In this document: positions 23,927 through 32,530 of the stretch, in pieces
Layout of the letters: each line of letters starts with the position of its first letter
Position numbering within the stretch: the stretch's first letter is position 1
NCBI GenBank assembly: GCA_900551945.1
Contig: URYE01000018.1
Coordinates: 1-38,076, forward strand
Direction of reading: 5' to 3'
DNA: 38,076 bases
Origin: an uncultured Eubacterium sp.
Lineage (GTDB): Bacteria > Bacillota > Clostridia > Lachnospirales > Lachnospiraceae
Notes under the pieces: model-generated
Told to the model about the DNA's origin: nothing
Seen by the model: the letters and a program-made list of their open reading frames with translations, nothing else
Database searches by the model: none
Program-made: the position numbers and the translations under genes

Positions 23927-24723
23927 AAAAAAGTCTTGATTATGAACTTGAAAATATTACACTGTCAGAAGATTTAAGAAAAAAGATAAAAATGTCATTT
24001 AGGAATGATAATCTAAAAAAACCTAAAAATATTAATAATTTGAATAGAATGACAAAGGTTGCGCTTGCATTTTGTGCTATGCTTGTACTAAGTTGTGTCA
24101 CAGCATTTGCAGGCTACTGTATAAGCAAGATAAATGTCAACGACAAGACGTTACCAGAGCTTGACAGTATGAGAATAGTAGAGGCTAATAAGCTTATTGG
24201 AAATGAAGATGAATACGGTTATGTGGAGAAAGCTTTTACTAATTATAAAAGTGTAAGTAAGGAGTTAAATCTTAATCTGTTAGACTCGCCACTTGCCGTA
24301 GACAATCCCTATATGCAGGTAAAGGTTGATACAAACAATACCGACTACATTATTATAAAAGTAGAAAATTATATACTAGGTGATACGAGCAATTATAGTT
24401 TAGTTGAAGACGTTAATCTGTATAATTGTGACCCAGGAGATGTATATTATTCTTCTGTTTCGTTAGAGGCAGCAGTGATATTAAGTGATGAGCAGTTAAG
24501 CATTGGTTGGAACACAGATTATCTTGGCTATTATGAATACGTTGAGTCGTATGTTTCGCAAAATGGTTATAAAGTAAATGTGATTCAAGAAACACTTGAA
24601 GGAGATTATTCCGATATAGTTACAAAGAAATGCGCTATCTTCGTAGCAGATGGTATACAGTATACAATTAAATGCGCAACTTCAATAGAAAATTTAAAAC
24701 AAATAGTGGATAGTATGCAGTAA
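23923..24723 (+). CDS. Probable membrane anti-sigma factor
   Basis: A 266-residue protein with a cytoplasmic N terminus of about 45 residues (KKSLDYELENITLSEDLRKKIKMSF), one membrane segment (about 46-67, VALAFCAMLVLSCVTAFAGY) and a large external domain. There is no zinc-binding HxxxCxxC, so it is not a ZAS-type anti-sigma. The external part has no recognised domain. The role is inferred from topology and from the ATGA overlap with the ECF sigma gene, the usual layout of sigma/anti-sigma pairs. It would hold the sigma factor at the membrane until an external signal is sensed. Confidence 0.75.
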   Translation: MKKSLDYELENITLSEDLRKKIKMSFRNDNLKKPKNINNLNRMTKVALAFCAMLVLSCVTAFAGYCISKINVNDKTLPELDSMRIVEANKLIGNEDEYGYVEKAFTNYKSVSKELNLNLLDSPLAVDNPYMQVKVDTNNTDYIIIKVENYILGDTSNYSLVEDVNLYNCDPGDVYYSSVSLEAAVILSDEQLSIGWNTDYLGYYEYVESYVSQNGYKVNVIQETLEGDYSDIVTKKCAIFVADGIQYTIKCATSIENLKQIVDSMQ

Positions 24724-24787
24724 ATGTTGTAGAATAATTTGATATATACTAAAAATAAATTGTTAATACACAAAGATAGGAGAGCGC

Positions 24788-26107
24788 ATGCAAGAAGCAA
24801 TCACAAGAAGTATATTTTTCTTCTTTGTATATTCATTTACAGGGTGGCTATTTGAAGAAATATATGCAGCGATAAAGTACGGAAAGTTTGTCAACCGAGG
24901 TTTTATAAATGGGCCACTCTGCCCACAGTACGGCATAATTATGCTGATTATGCTATACGATTTAAGGGACTTGAACCACCAACCCGTAATACAATTTATT
25001 GCGACAATGGTGCTTATATCCATAGTTCAGTATGTAACAGGTGCAGTATTAAGGCTCGTAACAGGAAGACGTTTTTGGGATTATTCAGATGACAAATGGA
25101 ATATAGGCGGTCATGTAAGTGTAAAGAGTGTGCTTTTGTGGACTACAATTCTTATGCTTATAATTTGGCTTATGCACCCTTATGTGTATATTGTATATGA
25201 GATTATGCCTAAAGGAATTTTAAAAATAGTAGAAGCAGTTGTAATTGCACTATTTTTTATTGATTTATTTGTTACATTAGCAGTTTCTTTAAAATGGAAA
25301 CTCAAAGGGGACATTTATGAAAATGTTGCCAGCTCACTTGAAAAAACAAAGCTTACAATAGGCGAAAAAGTTTTTGAGCATATCAAAAGAAGAATGTACA
25401 AGGCATTTCCAGAAATGGAGAGCCAAACTAAAAGCGATACAGATGGTTTTGGCGTTCCACACAATAGAGTGTTTGCACAAGGAATGTGTTTTGACAAGCT
25501 GTTTTGGGTGTTTTTTATCTGCGCCCTTTTGGGTGACTGGATAGAAACAGTATTTGTATGGGCGACAGCAGGACAGCTAATGAGCAGAAGCAGTCTTTTA
25601 TATGGAACATTTAGTATAGTGTGGGGACTTGGCGGTGCCATCATCACAGGTGTATTGTATACATTAAAAAATAAAAACGACAGATATATATTTATTGGTG
25701 GCTTTTTCATGGGTGGCGTGTATGAGTACAGTTGTAGCGTATTTACAGAAGTAGTATTTGGAACAAAGTTCTGGGACTACAGCCATTTGCCATTCAATAT
25801 AAATGGTAGAGTAAATATGCTATTTTGCTTCTTTTGGGGAGTGGTAGCGATAGTGTGGATAAAGTTCTTATATCCGAAGATGAGTAAAATAATAGAAAAA
25901 ATACCACCAGTTACAGGAAAGTTGTTGACTTGGCTTCTTATTATTTTAATGTCACTTGATATAGGTGTGTCATCATTAGCACTATCAAGATACACAAGCC
26001 GCAAAAACGGCGAACCCGCCCAAACATCAATAGACCAATTCCTAGACAACACCTACAACGACCAATTCATAGAAAAAATATATCCAAATATGACAATGGC
26101 AGATTAA
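24788..26107 (+). CDS. Duplicated CmpB-type membrane protein (putative ABC permease family)
   Basis: A 439-residue polytopic membrane protein made of two copies of the domain annotated as putative ABC transporter permease (ABC_trans_CmpB). Copy 1 includes YSFTGWLFEEIYAAIKYGKFVNRGFINGPLCPQYG and FWDYSDDKWNIGGHVS (from about residue 96). Copy 2 includes FICALLGDWIETVFVW and FWDYSHLPFNINGRVN, 232 residues later. No ATPase partner is nearby, so transport is unproven. AGGAG precedes the ATG, 64 bp after the anti-sigma gene, suggesting the same operon. The last 40 codons switch to C/A-rich use (34 C against 14 G in 25981-26100). Confidence 0.8.
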   Translation: MQEAITRSIFFFFVYSFTGWLFEEIYAAIKYGKFVNRGFINGPLCPQYGIIMLIMLYDLRDLNHQPVIQFIATMVLISIVQYVTGAVLRLVTGRRFWDYSDDKWNIGGHVSVKSVLLWTTILMLIIWLMHPYVYIVYEIMPKGILKIVEAVVIALFFIDLFVTLAVSLKWKLKGDIYENVASSLEKTKLTIGEKVFEHIKRRMYKAFPEMESQTKSDTDGFGVPHNRVFAQGMCFDKLFWVFFICALLGDWIETVFVWATAGQLMSRSSLLYGTFSIVWGLGGAIITGVLYTLKNKNDRYIFIGGFFMGGVYEYSCSVFTEVVFGTKFWDYSHLPFNINGRVNMLFCFFWGVVAIVWIKFLYPKMSKIIEKIPPVTGKLLTWLLIILMSLDIGVSSLALSRYTSRKNGEPAQTSIDQFLDNTYNDQFIEKIYPNMTMAD

Positions 26108-26138
26108 AGAAACAACATAATAACCTTTCAATATAATC

Positions 26139-26185
26139 AAACAAGTCATCACTTTTATTGTAAGGAGTGATGACTTGTTTGTGTT
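26139..26185 (+). terminator. Terminator of the ECF operon
   Basis: AAACAAGTCATCACT (26139-26153) is perfectly complementary to 26166-26180, followed by GTGTTT. An HPU motif starts about 10 bp later. Confidence 0.85.
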
Positions 26186-26189
26186 TATA

Positions 26190-26260
26190 CTAATAACGAG
26201 CTAAAATTAGAACTTGTACGAAATCTTAACTACTGTAGCGATAGTTTGAAAAACTTGCAG
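26190..26260 (+). repeat. HPU motif, diverged copy
   Basis: TAATAACGAGCTAAAATTAG, then AATCTTAACTACTGTAGCGA and TAGTTTGAAAAACTTGCAGG align across the whole length with the copy at 21733. The hairpin itself is weaker here. Confidence 0.55.
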
Positions 26261-26326
26261 GCAATATTTTGTATAGTTTAATTGCTAGTACACTATTTCT
26301 AATAAATTCAAGATAGCAGTAATATT

Positions 26327-26370
26327 GTTATAAATAAGTGGCAAAAACACCATAGATTAATATGGGCTGA
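26327..26370 (+). repeat. VR motif, second copy
   Basis: GTTATAAATAAGTGGC, an A-rich stretch, then CCATA-GATTAA-TATGG (26350-26365). It matches the candidate RNA at 17471 but has no terminator behind it. From 26371 to 26604 the sequence is AT-rich with no gene or clear structure. Confidence 0.55.
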
Positions 26371-26604
26371 AAGTAACGAAAATAATTGATATAACTATAC
26401 AAATAAGTTAATTGTGAGTGTTTATTTAATTAATAGATTTGATAAATAACAAGTTTAAGATATATAAAAAATTCAAGATTGACTATTAAAGTAATTTTTG
26501 AGTTCTATATTTTAAGAAAAAATATTAAAATTTAAACCACTACAAGCCCACAAAAATGTAGATAGGCAAGCGGAAAAAGGGTGTATATTTTGGTGGCATA
26601 TGGT

Positions 26605-26754
26605 AAGTGTTTAGAAACTCTTAGATAAGCTATAGAAATCAGGGGAAATTGCACAGGACGCGCAATTTAGGAAAAAGCGACACGACGTCGCTTTTTTTCC
26701 GCCCCGTTCGTAAAAAAACTAAAATTAAGCTTATCTTAGAGCCTCTTAACACTT
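26605..26754 (-). repeat. E150 dispersed structured element, copy 2
   Basis: A 150-bp inverted copy of the element at 954-1103, with the same imperfect 27-bp terminal inverted repeats. The internal hairpin GCGAC-GTCGT-GTCGC, flanked by A and T runs, differs from copy 1 by paired substitutions. CGAACGGG, CCTAAATTG and GCAATTTCCCCTG are conserved. Read on the minus strand it begins 53 bp past the rRNA methyltransferase stop and its T-flanked hairpin should terminate that gene. Confidence 0.85.
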
Positions 26755-26806
26755 ATCCATCAGCCCATCAAAATATACTCCTTTTTCTGCTTGCCCATCA
26801 ACAACA

Positions 26807-27700
26807 CTACTCCCTACTCCAACGACCAGAAGCCCCACAAGGAAGCACTAGTCCATTGCTTGTAACAGGAAGTCCAACTTCTTGCGAGTCAACCTTTCCC
26901 TTAAACTTCTTCAACTCTGTAGAAATCATATAACTTAATACAGCAGGTTGAAGTCCAGTTGTATATGAGTTAATAAGGAAAAATAAAGGCTCATCAGTAA
27001 GAAGCTGTGCGCAAAGCTGAACAAGTGGATAAATAGCTTCTTCAATCTTCCAAATTTCACCTTTAGGGCCTCTACCGTAAGATGGTGGGTCCATAATAAT
27101 ACCATCGTAGTGATTACCACGTCTAATTTCACGTTGAACAAACTTAACACAGTCGTCAACAATCCATCTAATAGGCTTGTCAGCAAGGTCAGAAGAAACA
27201 GCATTTTCCTTTGCCCAATTAACCATACCCTTAGAAGCATCAACATGAGTCACATTAGCACCGGCTGCCGCACAAGCAAGAGTAGCACCACCCGTATATG
27301 CAAAAAGGTTAAGCACCTTTATTGTCTTATCTGGATTAGCTTTTTTCTCGTCAGCAATCTTTTTACCAAACCAGTCCCAGTTAGTAGCTTGTTCAGGAAA
27401 AAGTCCAGTGTGCTTAAAGCTAAAAGGTTTTAAGTTAAATGTAAGTTGATGTTCAAAAGATGGCGAGTTGTAGTGAATTTGCCACTGTTTAGGCAAGTCA
27501 AAGAACTCCCATTCGCCACCACCCTTGTTACTTCTGTGATAGTGACCATTCATTTTAGTCCAACCCTTAAGTGTCTTAGGTGTATCCCATATAACCTGTG
27601 GGTCAGGTCTTACAAGTGTAAAGTCGCCCCATCTTTCAAGCTTTTCGCCGTTAGATGTGTCAAGCACTTCATAATCTTTCCAATTATTTGCAATAAACAT
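26807..27700 (-). CDS. Class I SAM-dependent rRNA methyltransferase
   Basis: A 297-residue methyltransferase of the RlmI/RlmK-like class (COG1092 type). The SAM-binding motif I is KVLNLFAYTGGATLACAAAGA followed by VTHVDASKGMVNWAKENA. Motif IV is DGIIMDPPSYGRG. The N-terminal part is a short beta domain rather than a full PUA. The start at 27700 (MFIANNWKDYEVLD) is chosen because GGAG lies 5 bases upstream; the longer frame has none. It probably methylates a base of 23S rRNA; the site cannot be told. It is monocistronic and ends at an E150 element. Confidence 0.87.
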   Translation of the reverse strand: MFIANNWKDYEVLDTSNGEKLERWGDFTLVRPDPQVIWDTPKTLKGWTKMNGHYHRSNKGGGEWEFFDLPKQWQIHYNSPSFEHQLTFNLKPFSFKHTGLFPEQATNWDWFGKKIADEKKANPDKTIKVLNLFAYTGGATLACAAAGANVTHVDASKGMVNWAKENAVSSDLADKPIRWIVDDCVKFVQREIRRGNHYDGIIMDPPSYGRGPKGEIWKIEEAIYPLVQLCAQLLTDEPLFFLINSYTTGLQPAVLSYMISTELKKFKGKVDSQEVGLPVTSNGLVLPCGASGRWSRE

Positions 27701-27849
27701 AAAAACTCCGTTCCGCCAAAAGGCATTGTATTTTAAATAAGATTTCATTTTTACTGTATAAATCGTACATATTATATATTAAAAATACAAAACAGGCAAC
27801 TAACTTTTATTTGAGTTTTAGTATTTCGCAAAATAATAAATTGTAGTGG

Positions 27850-28004
27850 GATATCAGAATTATATAAAACAATGAATGCACCATTTAAAAAATAATAATT
27901 CATGTTTGTATGAAATTAGCGAACATACTTGTTCGATAAGGGCATACAAATATGGATTGTTGGTTTTTCACTGGTGTGTGAATGTTTTATATAATTTTGA
28001 TATC
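27850..28004 (+). repeat. PAL palindromic element, copy B
   Basis: A 155-bp near-perfect palindrome. Outer arms begin GATATCAGAATTATATAAAA and end in the near-complement TTTTATATAATTTTGATATC. The core from CACCA (27879-27883) to TGGTG (27972-27976) has the tip CGAACATACTTGTTCG (27920-27935). Compared with copy A the arms differ in sequence but stay paired, several changes being G-U tolerant. It lies 39 bp beyond the stop of the minus-strand GntR gene. Confidence 0.85.
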
Positions 28005-28042
28005 TTAGTCAGAGTCTAAATTATAAAATATAAAAACTTAAT

Positions 28043-28744
28043 TTATTTGTTCTCATCTTGATATGATTTTTGAATGGTTCGTCTATTGTATACAAGGTGA
28101 AGATACATTGCGTCTTGAGCTTTTACTGGATTATGAGAAGCAATAGCATTAGTAATTTCTCTATGCGTTTCAATAGTTTCAGTCTTAAGGCGATTGCCAG
28201 TTGTTTCTACAAAAAGAGGTATTGAACTGTTAATCACTGGGATAAGTCTTGGAACAACAACATTTTTACTGCTCATAGCAATAGCAGTATGAAAATCAAT
28301 ATCTTTTTGAGTATGGTCTTTTTTCTCTATTAAAAGCTGTTCAACTTCGTCACATAAATCAACAATTTTTCTAATATCGTCATCATCAGCATTTGTAGCC
28401 GCCATAGCTGCAATAGATGGTTCTAATAAAAAACGAACTTCTAAAAGGTCGTGTACAAGTTTTTCCTTATTTCCAATAAAAGTAAAACCTAACGGGTCAT
28501 CAACCATTCCGGGGGTAGAAGCGACATAAGTTCCCGAGCCTTGTTTGATTGTTACAATATTTCTTGAAGCAAGAAGCTTCATAGCTTCTCTTATAGAACT
28601 TCTTCCGACAGCAAGTCTTTCAGAAAGAATAGATTCATTTGGAAGTCTGTCACCGGGGTGGAGATTTTCTTCAAGTATAAAAGCAATAATATCTTCTGAA
28701 ATTTTTTGTGGAAGACTTTTTTCTTCTACAGATAAATTCATCAT
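28043..28744 (-). CDS. FadR/GntR family regulator of the sugar-acid locus
   Basis: A 233-residue GntR regulator of the FadR subfamily. The N-terminal winged helix reads LPQKISEDIIAFILEENLHPGDRLPNESILSERLAVGRSSIREAMKLLASRNIVTIKQGSGTYV (about 11-74). The all-helical FCD effector domain (about 95-225) keeps the metal-binding pattern DIDFHTAIA ... ETHREITNAI ... MYLHLVYN. GAGG precedes the ATG at 28744; a second ATG follows immediately. It is divergent from gntP. A perfect 19-bp palindrome in the shared control region is its likely operator, and the ligand is probably an aldonate or its dehydration product (inferred). Confidence 0.92.
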   Translation of the reverse strand: MMNLSVEEKSLPQKISEDIIAFILEENLHPGDRLPNESILSERLAVGRSSIREAMKLLASRNIVTIKQGSGTYVASTPGMVDDPLGFTFIGNKEKLVHDLLEVRFLLEPSIAAMAATNADDDDIRKIVDLCDEVEQLLIEKKDHTQKDIDFHTAIAMSSKNVVVPRLIPVINSSIPLFVETTGNRLKTETIETHREITNAIASHNPVKAQDAMYLHLVYNRRTIQKSYQDENK

Positions 28745-28865
28745 ATGAATTACCTCATTTCTAATTAGTTAATTTACATAAATAATATAATAATTTTTTG
28801 TAAAAGAAAAGTCAAATCGTCAATATGCACAAAAAAGTGTTCTAAAATTATGTAAAAATATAGTA

Positions 28866-28913
28866 TTGATTTTTGATGTAAAAAAATATATAGTAAATTC
28901 ATCAGATGAATTT
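28866..28913 (+). promoter_or_regulatory. Promoter and palindromic operator of the gntP operon
   Basis: TTGATT (28866-28871), a 17-bp spacer and TATAGT (28889-28894) are followed at once by the perfect palindrome AAATTCATC-A-GATGAATTT (28895-28913), which covers the start point. A related AATTCAT-N3-ATGAATT overlaps the regulator start (28736-28752), and a half site TCTGATGAATT lies near 29006. This is the pattern of a repressor site. Confidence 0.75.
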
Positions 28914-29028
28914 CGAAATAAATCTAAAAAAATAGCAAAAAAATGGTTTTATAATAAAAAAATATTTAAATAGGTCAGATGTATTTGAGGCGTTTGTTAA
29001 AATATCTGATGAATTAAGGAGGTAAATT

Positions 29029-30384
29029 ATGGTTGAAACAACATTTTCTGGAGAACCAACTAGAGTTATAATTTCAGCTATTGTAGGAATTGTGTGTCTG
29101 CTTGTATTAATTATAAAATTCAAACTACACCCTGTAATTTCTATGATGTTATCAGCAGTTATAATAGGAATTGGTGCAGGAATGCCACTTAGTACAATTA
29201 CAGATACAGTAGAAAAAGGCGTTGGAAAAACCTTGCAAGGAATTGCACTACTTGTTGGTCTTGGTGCTATGTTTGGCGGTATATTAGAAGTAAGTGGTGG
29301 AGCACAAAGGATAGCTAGTACCTTAATTGATAAATTAGGGCAAAAGAAAGCTGGTTGGGCATTAGGAATTACAGGTTTAGTAATTGGTACAACAGTATTT
29401 TTTGAAGCAGGAGTTGTTGTACTTATACCTTTAGCATTTAGTGTGGCTAAACAAACTAAGAAGTCAACATTATTTTATGCAGTTCCACTTTTATCAGGGC
29501 TTGCAAGTGGTTATGCGTTTGTACCACCGTCAGCCGGCTCAGTGCTTACAGCTAACACATTAGGCGTTAATCTTGGAACGATGATTATGGTTGGTGTTCC
29601 AGTCGCCCTTGTATGTATGATAGTTTCAGGTGTAATATGGGGAAAGTTTATTGGTGAGAAGATATTTACAAAGCTTCCTGCCAATGTAGAAGAAGTTCAC
29701 GATGATGGAAAAGAACTTCCACCTTTTGGACTTGTTGTTTCAGTAATACTTATACCTCTTGTTCTTATATTAATAAGCACAATATCACAGTATATGCCAA
29801 TTAATGAAAATGTAAAAAATATATTAGGTTTTATTGGCAAACCATTTTTTGCATTAACAGTTGCAATTCTTGTATCAATGTATTTTCTTGGTATAAAAAG
29901 AGGATTTTCAGCAGAACAGTTAAAGAAAATATTAGACCATTCATTAAGACCCGTTGGAATGATACTTCTTGTAATTGCAAGTGGTGGTGTTATAAGATGG
30001 ATGCTTCAAGATTCAGGACTTGGAAATATTATCGCACCAGCCCTAGAAAAAAGCGGTATGCCATTAATAATAGTTGCATTTTTAATAGCTCTTTTTGTAA
30101 GAGCATCGGTTGGTAGCTCAATAGTTGCAATGACTATGGCTTCTGGAATTATGGCTACAATGCCAGCAGTAATGGCAACAAGTGTTTTATATAGAGCAGC
30201 AATGTGTTGTGCGATATGTGGTGGAGCTACAGCATTAAGCCATGTTAATGACGCAGGCTTTTGGCTTGTTGGAACTTTTCTTGAAATAGACGAAAAGACA
30301 ACATTAAAGTCATGGACTGTTATGGAAACTATAATAGGTATTACAAGTCTTGTAATGGGATTTATTATTTCAATATTTGCATAA
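29029..30384 (+). CDS. GntP family gluconate:proton symporter
   Basis: A 451-residue permease of the GntP family for gluconate and related sugar acids. Landmarks are KLHPVISMMLSAVIIGIGAGMPL, the long GLGAMFGGILEVSGGAQRIASTLI stretch, FEAGVVVLIPLAFSVA, PPSAGSVLTANTLG and, near the end, CGGATALSHVNDAGFWLV. AAGGAGG precedes the ATG. It is the first gene of an operon with an HPr-like protein and a dehydratase, and is controlled by the divergent FadR-type regulator. Which aldonate is carried cannot be read from sequence. Confidence 0.93.
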   Translation: MVETTFSGEPTRVIISAIVGIVCLLVLIIKFKLHPVISMMLSAVIIGIGAGMPLSTITDTVEKGVGKTLQGIALLVGLGAMFGGILEVSGGAQRIASTLIDKLGQKKAGWALGITGLVIGTTVFFEAGVVVLIPLAFSVAKQTKKSTLFYAVPLLSGLASGYAFVPPSAGSVLTANTLGVNLGTMIMVGVPVALVCMIVSGVIWGKFIGEKIFTKLPANVEEVHDDGKELPPFGLVVSVILIPLVLILISTISQYMPINENVKNILGFIGKPFFALTVAILVSMYFLGIKRGFSAEQLKKILDHSLRPVGMILLVIASGGVIRWMLQDSGLGNIIAPALEKSGMPLIIVAFLIALFVRASVGSSIVAMTMASGIMATMPAVMATSVLYRAAMCCAICGGATALSHVNDAGFWLVGTFLEIDEKTTLKSWTVMETIIGITSLVMGFIISIFA

Positions 30385-30407
30385 ATTATGCAGAAATGGA
30401 GCGCAAA

Positions 30408-30644
30408 ATGATTAATATTCCAGTGTATTTAAGAAGTTTAAATGACGCAAAACATTTGGTTATGGTAGCTGAAAGTTGTAGTATGGACGTTGATTTGGTT
30501 TGCGGAAGATATGTTGTTGATGCAAAATCAATGCTTGGTGTATTTAGTCTGCCACAGTTTGATAATGTTGAAATGTTGGTAGATGAAAATCAAGCTGATG
30601 ATATACGTTGTAAACTTGAAGAATTTAAGCTTATAAAAAAATAA
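30408..30644 (+). CDS. HPr-like protein lacking the catalytic histidine
   Basis: A 78-residue protein with an HPr-like fold. The regulatory-serine segment is clear: RYVVDAKSMLGVFSLPQ, with Ser41 at the position of HPr Ser46. The N-terminal active-site segment, HARPA in HPr, reads SLNDAKHLV here, so the phosphate-accepting His15 is absent (His16 does not align with certainty). It cannot be an ordinary PTS carrier and may act, like Crh, as a regulatory partner. ATG 30408 has GGAG 6 bases upstream; longer frames into gntP are rejected. It lies between gntP and the dehydratase. Confidence 0.72.
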   Translation: MINIPVYLRSLNDAKHLVMVAESCSMDVDLVCGRYVVDAKSMLGVFSLPQFDNVEMLVDENQADDIRCKLEEFKLIKK

Positions 30645-30664
30645 AATAAAGGAGTAAAAAAATT

Positions 30665-32410
30665 ATGGAATTAGTAAGTCAGGAAATGAGAAAACTCGCA
30701 CCAGAGCTTGACCCTCTGCGTATTGGAACAGGTTGGAAAAAGGAAGACCTTGACAAAGTACAGGTATTAATAGAAAGTACTTATGGTGACAGCCATCCGG
30801 GAAGTGGACATTTGAATATTCTTGTAGAAGAAGTAAGAAAAGGTGTGGCAGACGAAAATGGATTTGGTGCAAAATATTTTTGTACAGATATATGCGATGG
30901 AGAAAGTCAAGGAACAGATGGTATTAACTATAGTCTTGCAAGTCGTGAAATGATAGCAAATATGATTGAAATACATGCAAATGCAACACCATTTGACGCA
31001 GGTGTATATCTTTCAAGTTGTGACAAGGGCGTTCCGGGCAATCTTATAGGAATGATGAGAGTTAATATACCATCAGTATTTGTACCGGGTGGAACTATGA
31101 ATGCAGGGCCAGAAATGCTTACACTAGAACAACTTGGTATGTATAGTGCAAAATATGAACGAGGTGAGATTGACAAAGAAAAGCTTGATTGGGCGAAATG
31201 TAATGCTTGTCCTAGCTGTGGTGCATGTTCATTTATAGGAACAGCTTCCACAATGCAGATTATGGCAGAAGCACTTGGACTTGCACTCCCAGGAAGCGCA
31301 CTTATGCCAGCAACAAGTCCTGACCTTTTAGAATTTGCAAGACAGGCAGGAAGACAAGCAGTAAAACTTGCAACTATGGAAAATATGAGACCATCAGATA
31401 TTGTAACAATGGATAGTTTTGAAAATGCTATTTTAGTTCATGCAGCGATTTCAGGTAGTACAAATTGTCTTCTCCATATTCCAGCTATAGCACATGAACT
31501 TGGAATTGAGATTACAGGAGATACATTTGACAGATTACACAAAAATGCTAGATATTTACTTGATGTAAGACCTGCAGGACGTTGGCCAGCAGAATGTTTC
31601 TATTATGCAGGTGGAGTCCCAGCAATTATGGAAGAAATAAAACAACACCTTCATCTTGATGTTATGACAGTTACAGGTAAGACATTAGGTGAGAACTTAG
31701 AAGAATTAAAAAACAATGGTTTCTATGAAAAGTGTGATAAGTGGCTTCAAGAATTTAATAAACGATATAATATAAATATTACAAAAGAAGACATAATAAG
31801 ACCATATAATAAAGCAATAGGAACTGATGGAAGTATTGCCGTATTGCGTGGCAATCTTGCACCAGAGGGAGCAGTAATTAAACACACAGCTTGCCCTAAA
31901 GAAATGTTCAAGTCAGTGTTGCGTGCAAGACCATTTGACAGTGAAGAAGAATGTCTTGACGCTGTTTTAAAGCATAAAGTTAATAAAGGTGATGCCGTAT
32001 TTATACGTTATGAAGGCCCTAAGGGAAGTGGAATGCCAGAGATGTTCTATACATCAGAAGCTATAAGTAGTGACAAAGAGTTGGGAAAGAGCATTGCACT
32101 TATAACAGATGGTCGTTTCTCAGGAGCTTCGACAGGTCCAGTTATAGGTCACTGTAGCCCAGAAGCCGTAGATGGAGGCCCAATAGCACTTGTAGAAGAA
32201 GATGACTTAATTGAAATTGATGTTATGGAGAGAAAGCTCAATATAATAGGCGTAAAAGGCGAGAAAAAGACAATGGAAGAAATTGATGAAATATTAAAAG
32301 AACGCCGTAGAAACTGGAAACCTAGAGCGCCAAAGTACACAAAAGGCGTGATGAGATTATTTAGTCAACACGCAGCAAGTCCAATGAAGGGTGCATATTT
32401 AGAATACTAA
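30665..32410 (+). CDS. IlvD/Edd family dehydratase, probably a sugar-acid dehydratase
   Basis: A 581-residue iron-sulfur dehydratase of the IlvD/Edd family. Cluster and metal residues are seen in FCTDICDGESQGTDG, YLSSCDKGVPGN and CNACPSCGACSFIGTASTM. The C-terminal GPKGSGMPEMFYTSEAI and ITDGRFSGASTGPVIGHCSPEA are family signatures. Dihydroxyacid dehydratase, 6-phosphogluconate dehydratase and aldonate dehydratases share these. The operon with GntP and a FadR-type regulator, away from branched-chain amino acid genes, favours an unphosphorylated aldonate such as gluconate, giving 2-keto-3-deoxy-aldonate. A GGAG lies 10 bases before the ATG. A TP terminator follows. Confidence 0.88.
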   Translation: MELVSQEMRKLAPELDPLRIGTGWKKEDLDKVQVLIESTYGDSHPGSGHLNILVEEVRKGVADENGFGAKYFCTDICDGESQGTDGINYSLASREMIANMIEIHANATPFDAGVYLSSCDKGVPGNLIGMMRVNIPSVFVPGGTMNAGPEMLTLEQLGMYSAKYERGEIDKEKLDWAKCNACPSCGACSFIGTASTMQIMAEALGLALPGSALMPATSPDLLEFARQAGRQAVKLATMENMRPSDIVTMDSFENAILVHAAISGSTNCLLHIPAIAHELGIEITGDTFDRLHKNARYLLDVRPAGRWPAECFYYAGGVPAIMEEIKQHLHLDVMTVTGKTLGENLEELKNNGFYEKCDKWLQEFNKRYNINITKEDIIRPYNKAIGTDGSIAVLRGNLAPEGAVIKHTACPKEMFKSVLRARPFDSEEECLDAVLKHKVNKGDAVFIRYEGPKGSGMPEMFYTSEAISSDKELGKSIALITDGRFSGASTGPVIGHCSPEAVDGGPIALVEEDDLIEIDVMERKLNIIGVKGEKKTMEEIDEILKERRRNWKPRAPKYTKGVMRLFSQHAASPMKGAYLEY

Positions 32411-32430
32411 TTTTATATTAAATAAAGGGA

Positions 32431-32523
32431 CTGTCGCATTAAGAAAATTTTATACAAAATATAGATATTTAGCAAATAATTCTATGTATTGTATAAATTT
32501 TCGTTAATGCGGCAGCTTTTTTG
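32431..32523 (+). terminator. TP palindromic element, copy 2 (terminator of the gntP operon)
   Basis: CTGTCGCATTAA (32431-32442) pairs with TTAATGCGGCAG (32504-32515), with inner arms AATTTTATAC / GTATAAATTTT, followed by CTTTTTTG. It is homologous to 9366-9452; one pair changes from C-G to T-A. Confidence 0.85.
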
Positions 32524-32530
32524 TTTTATT

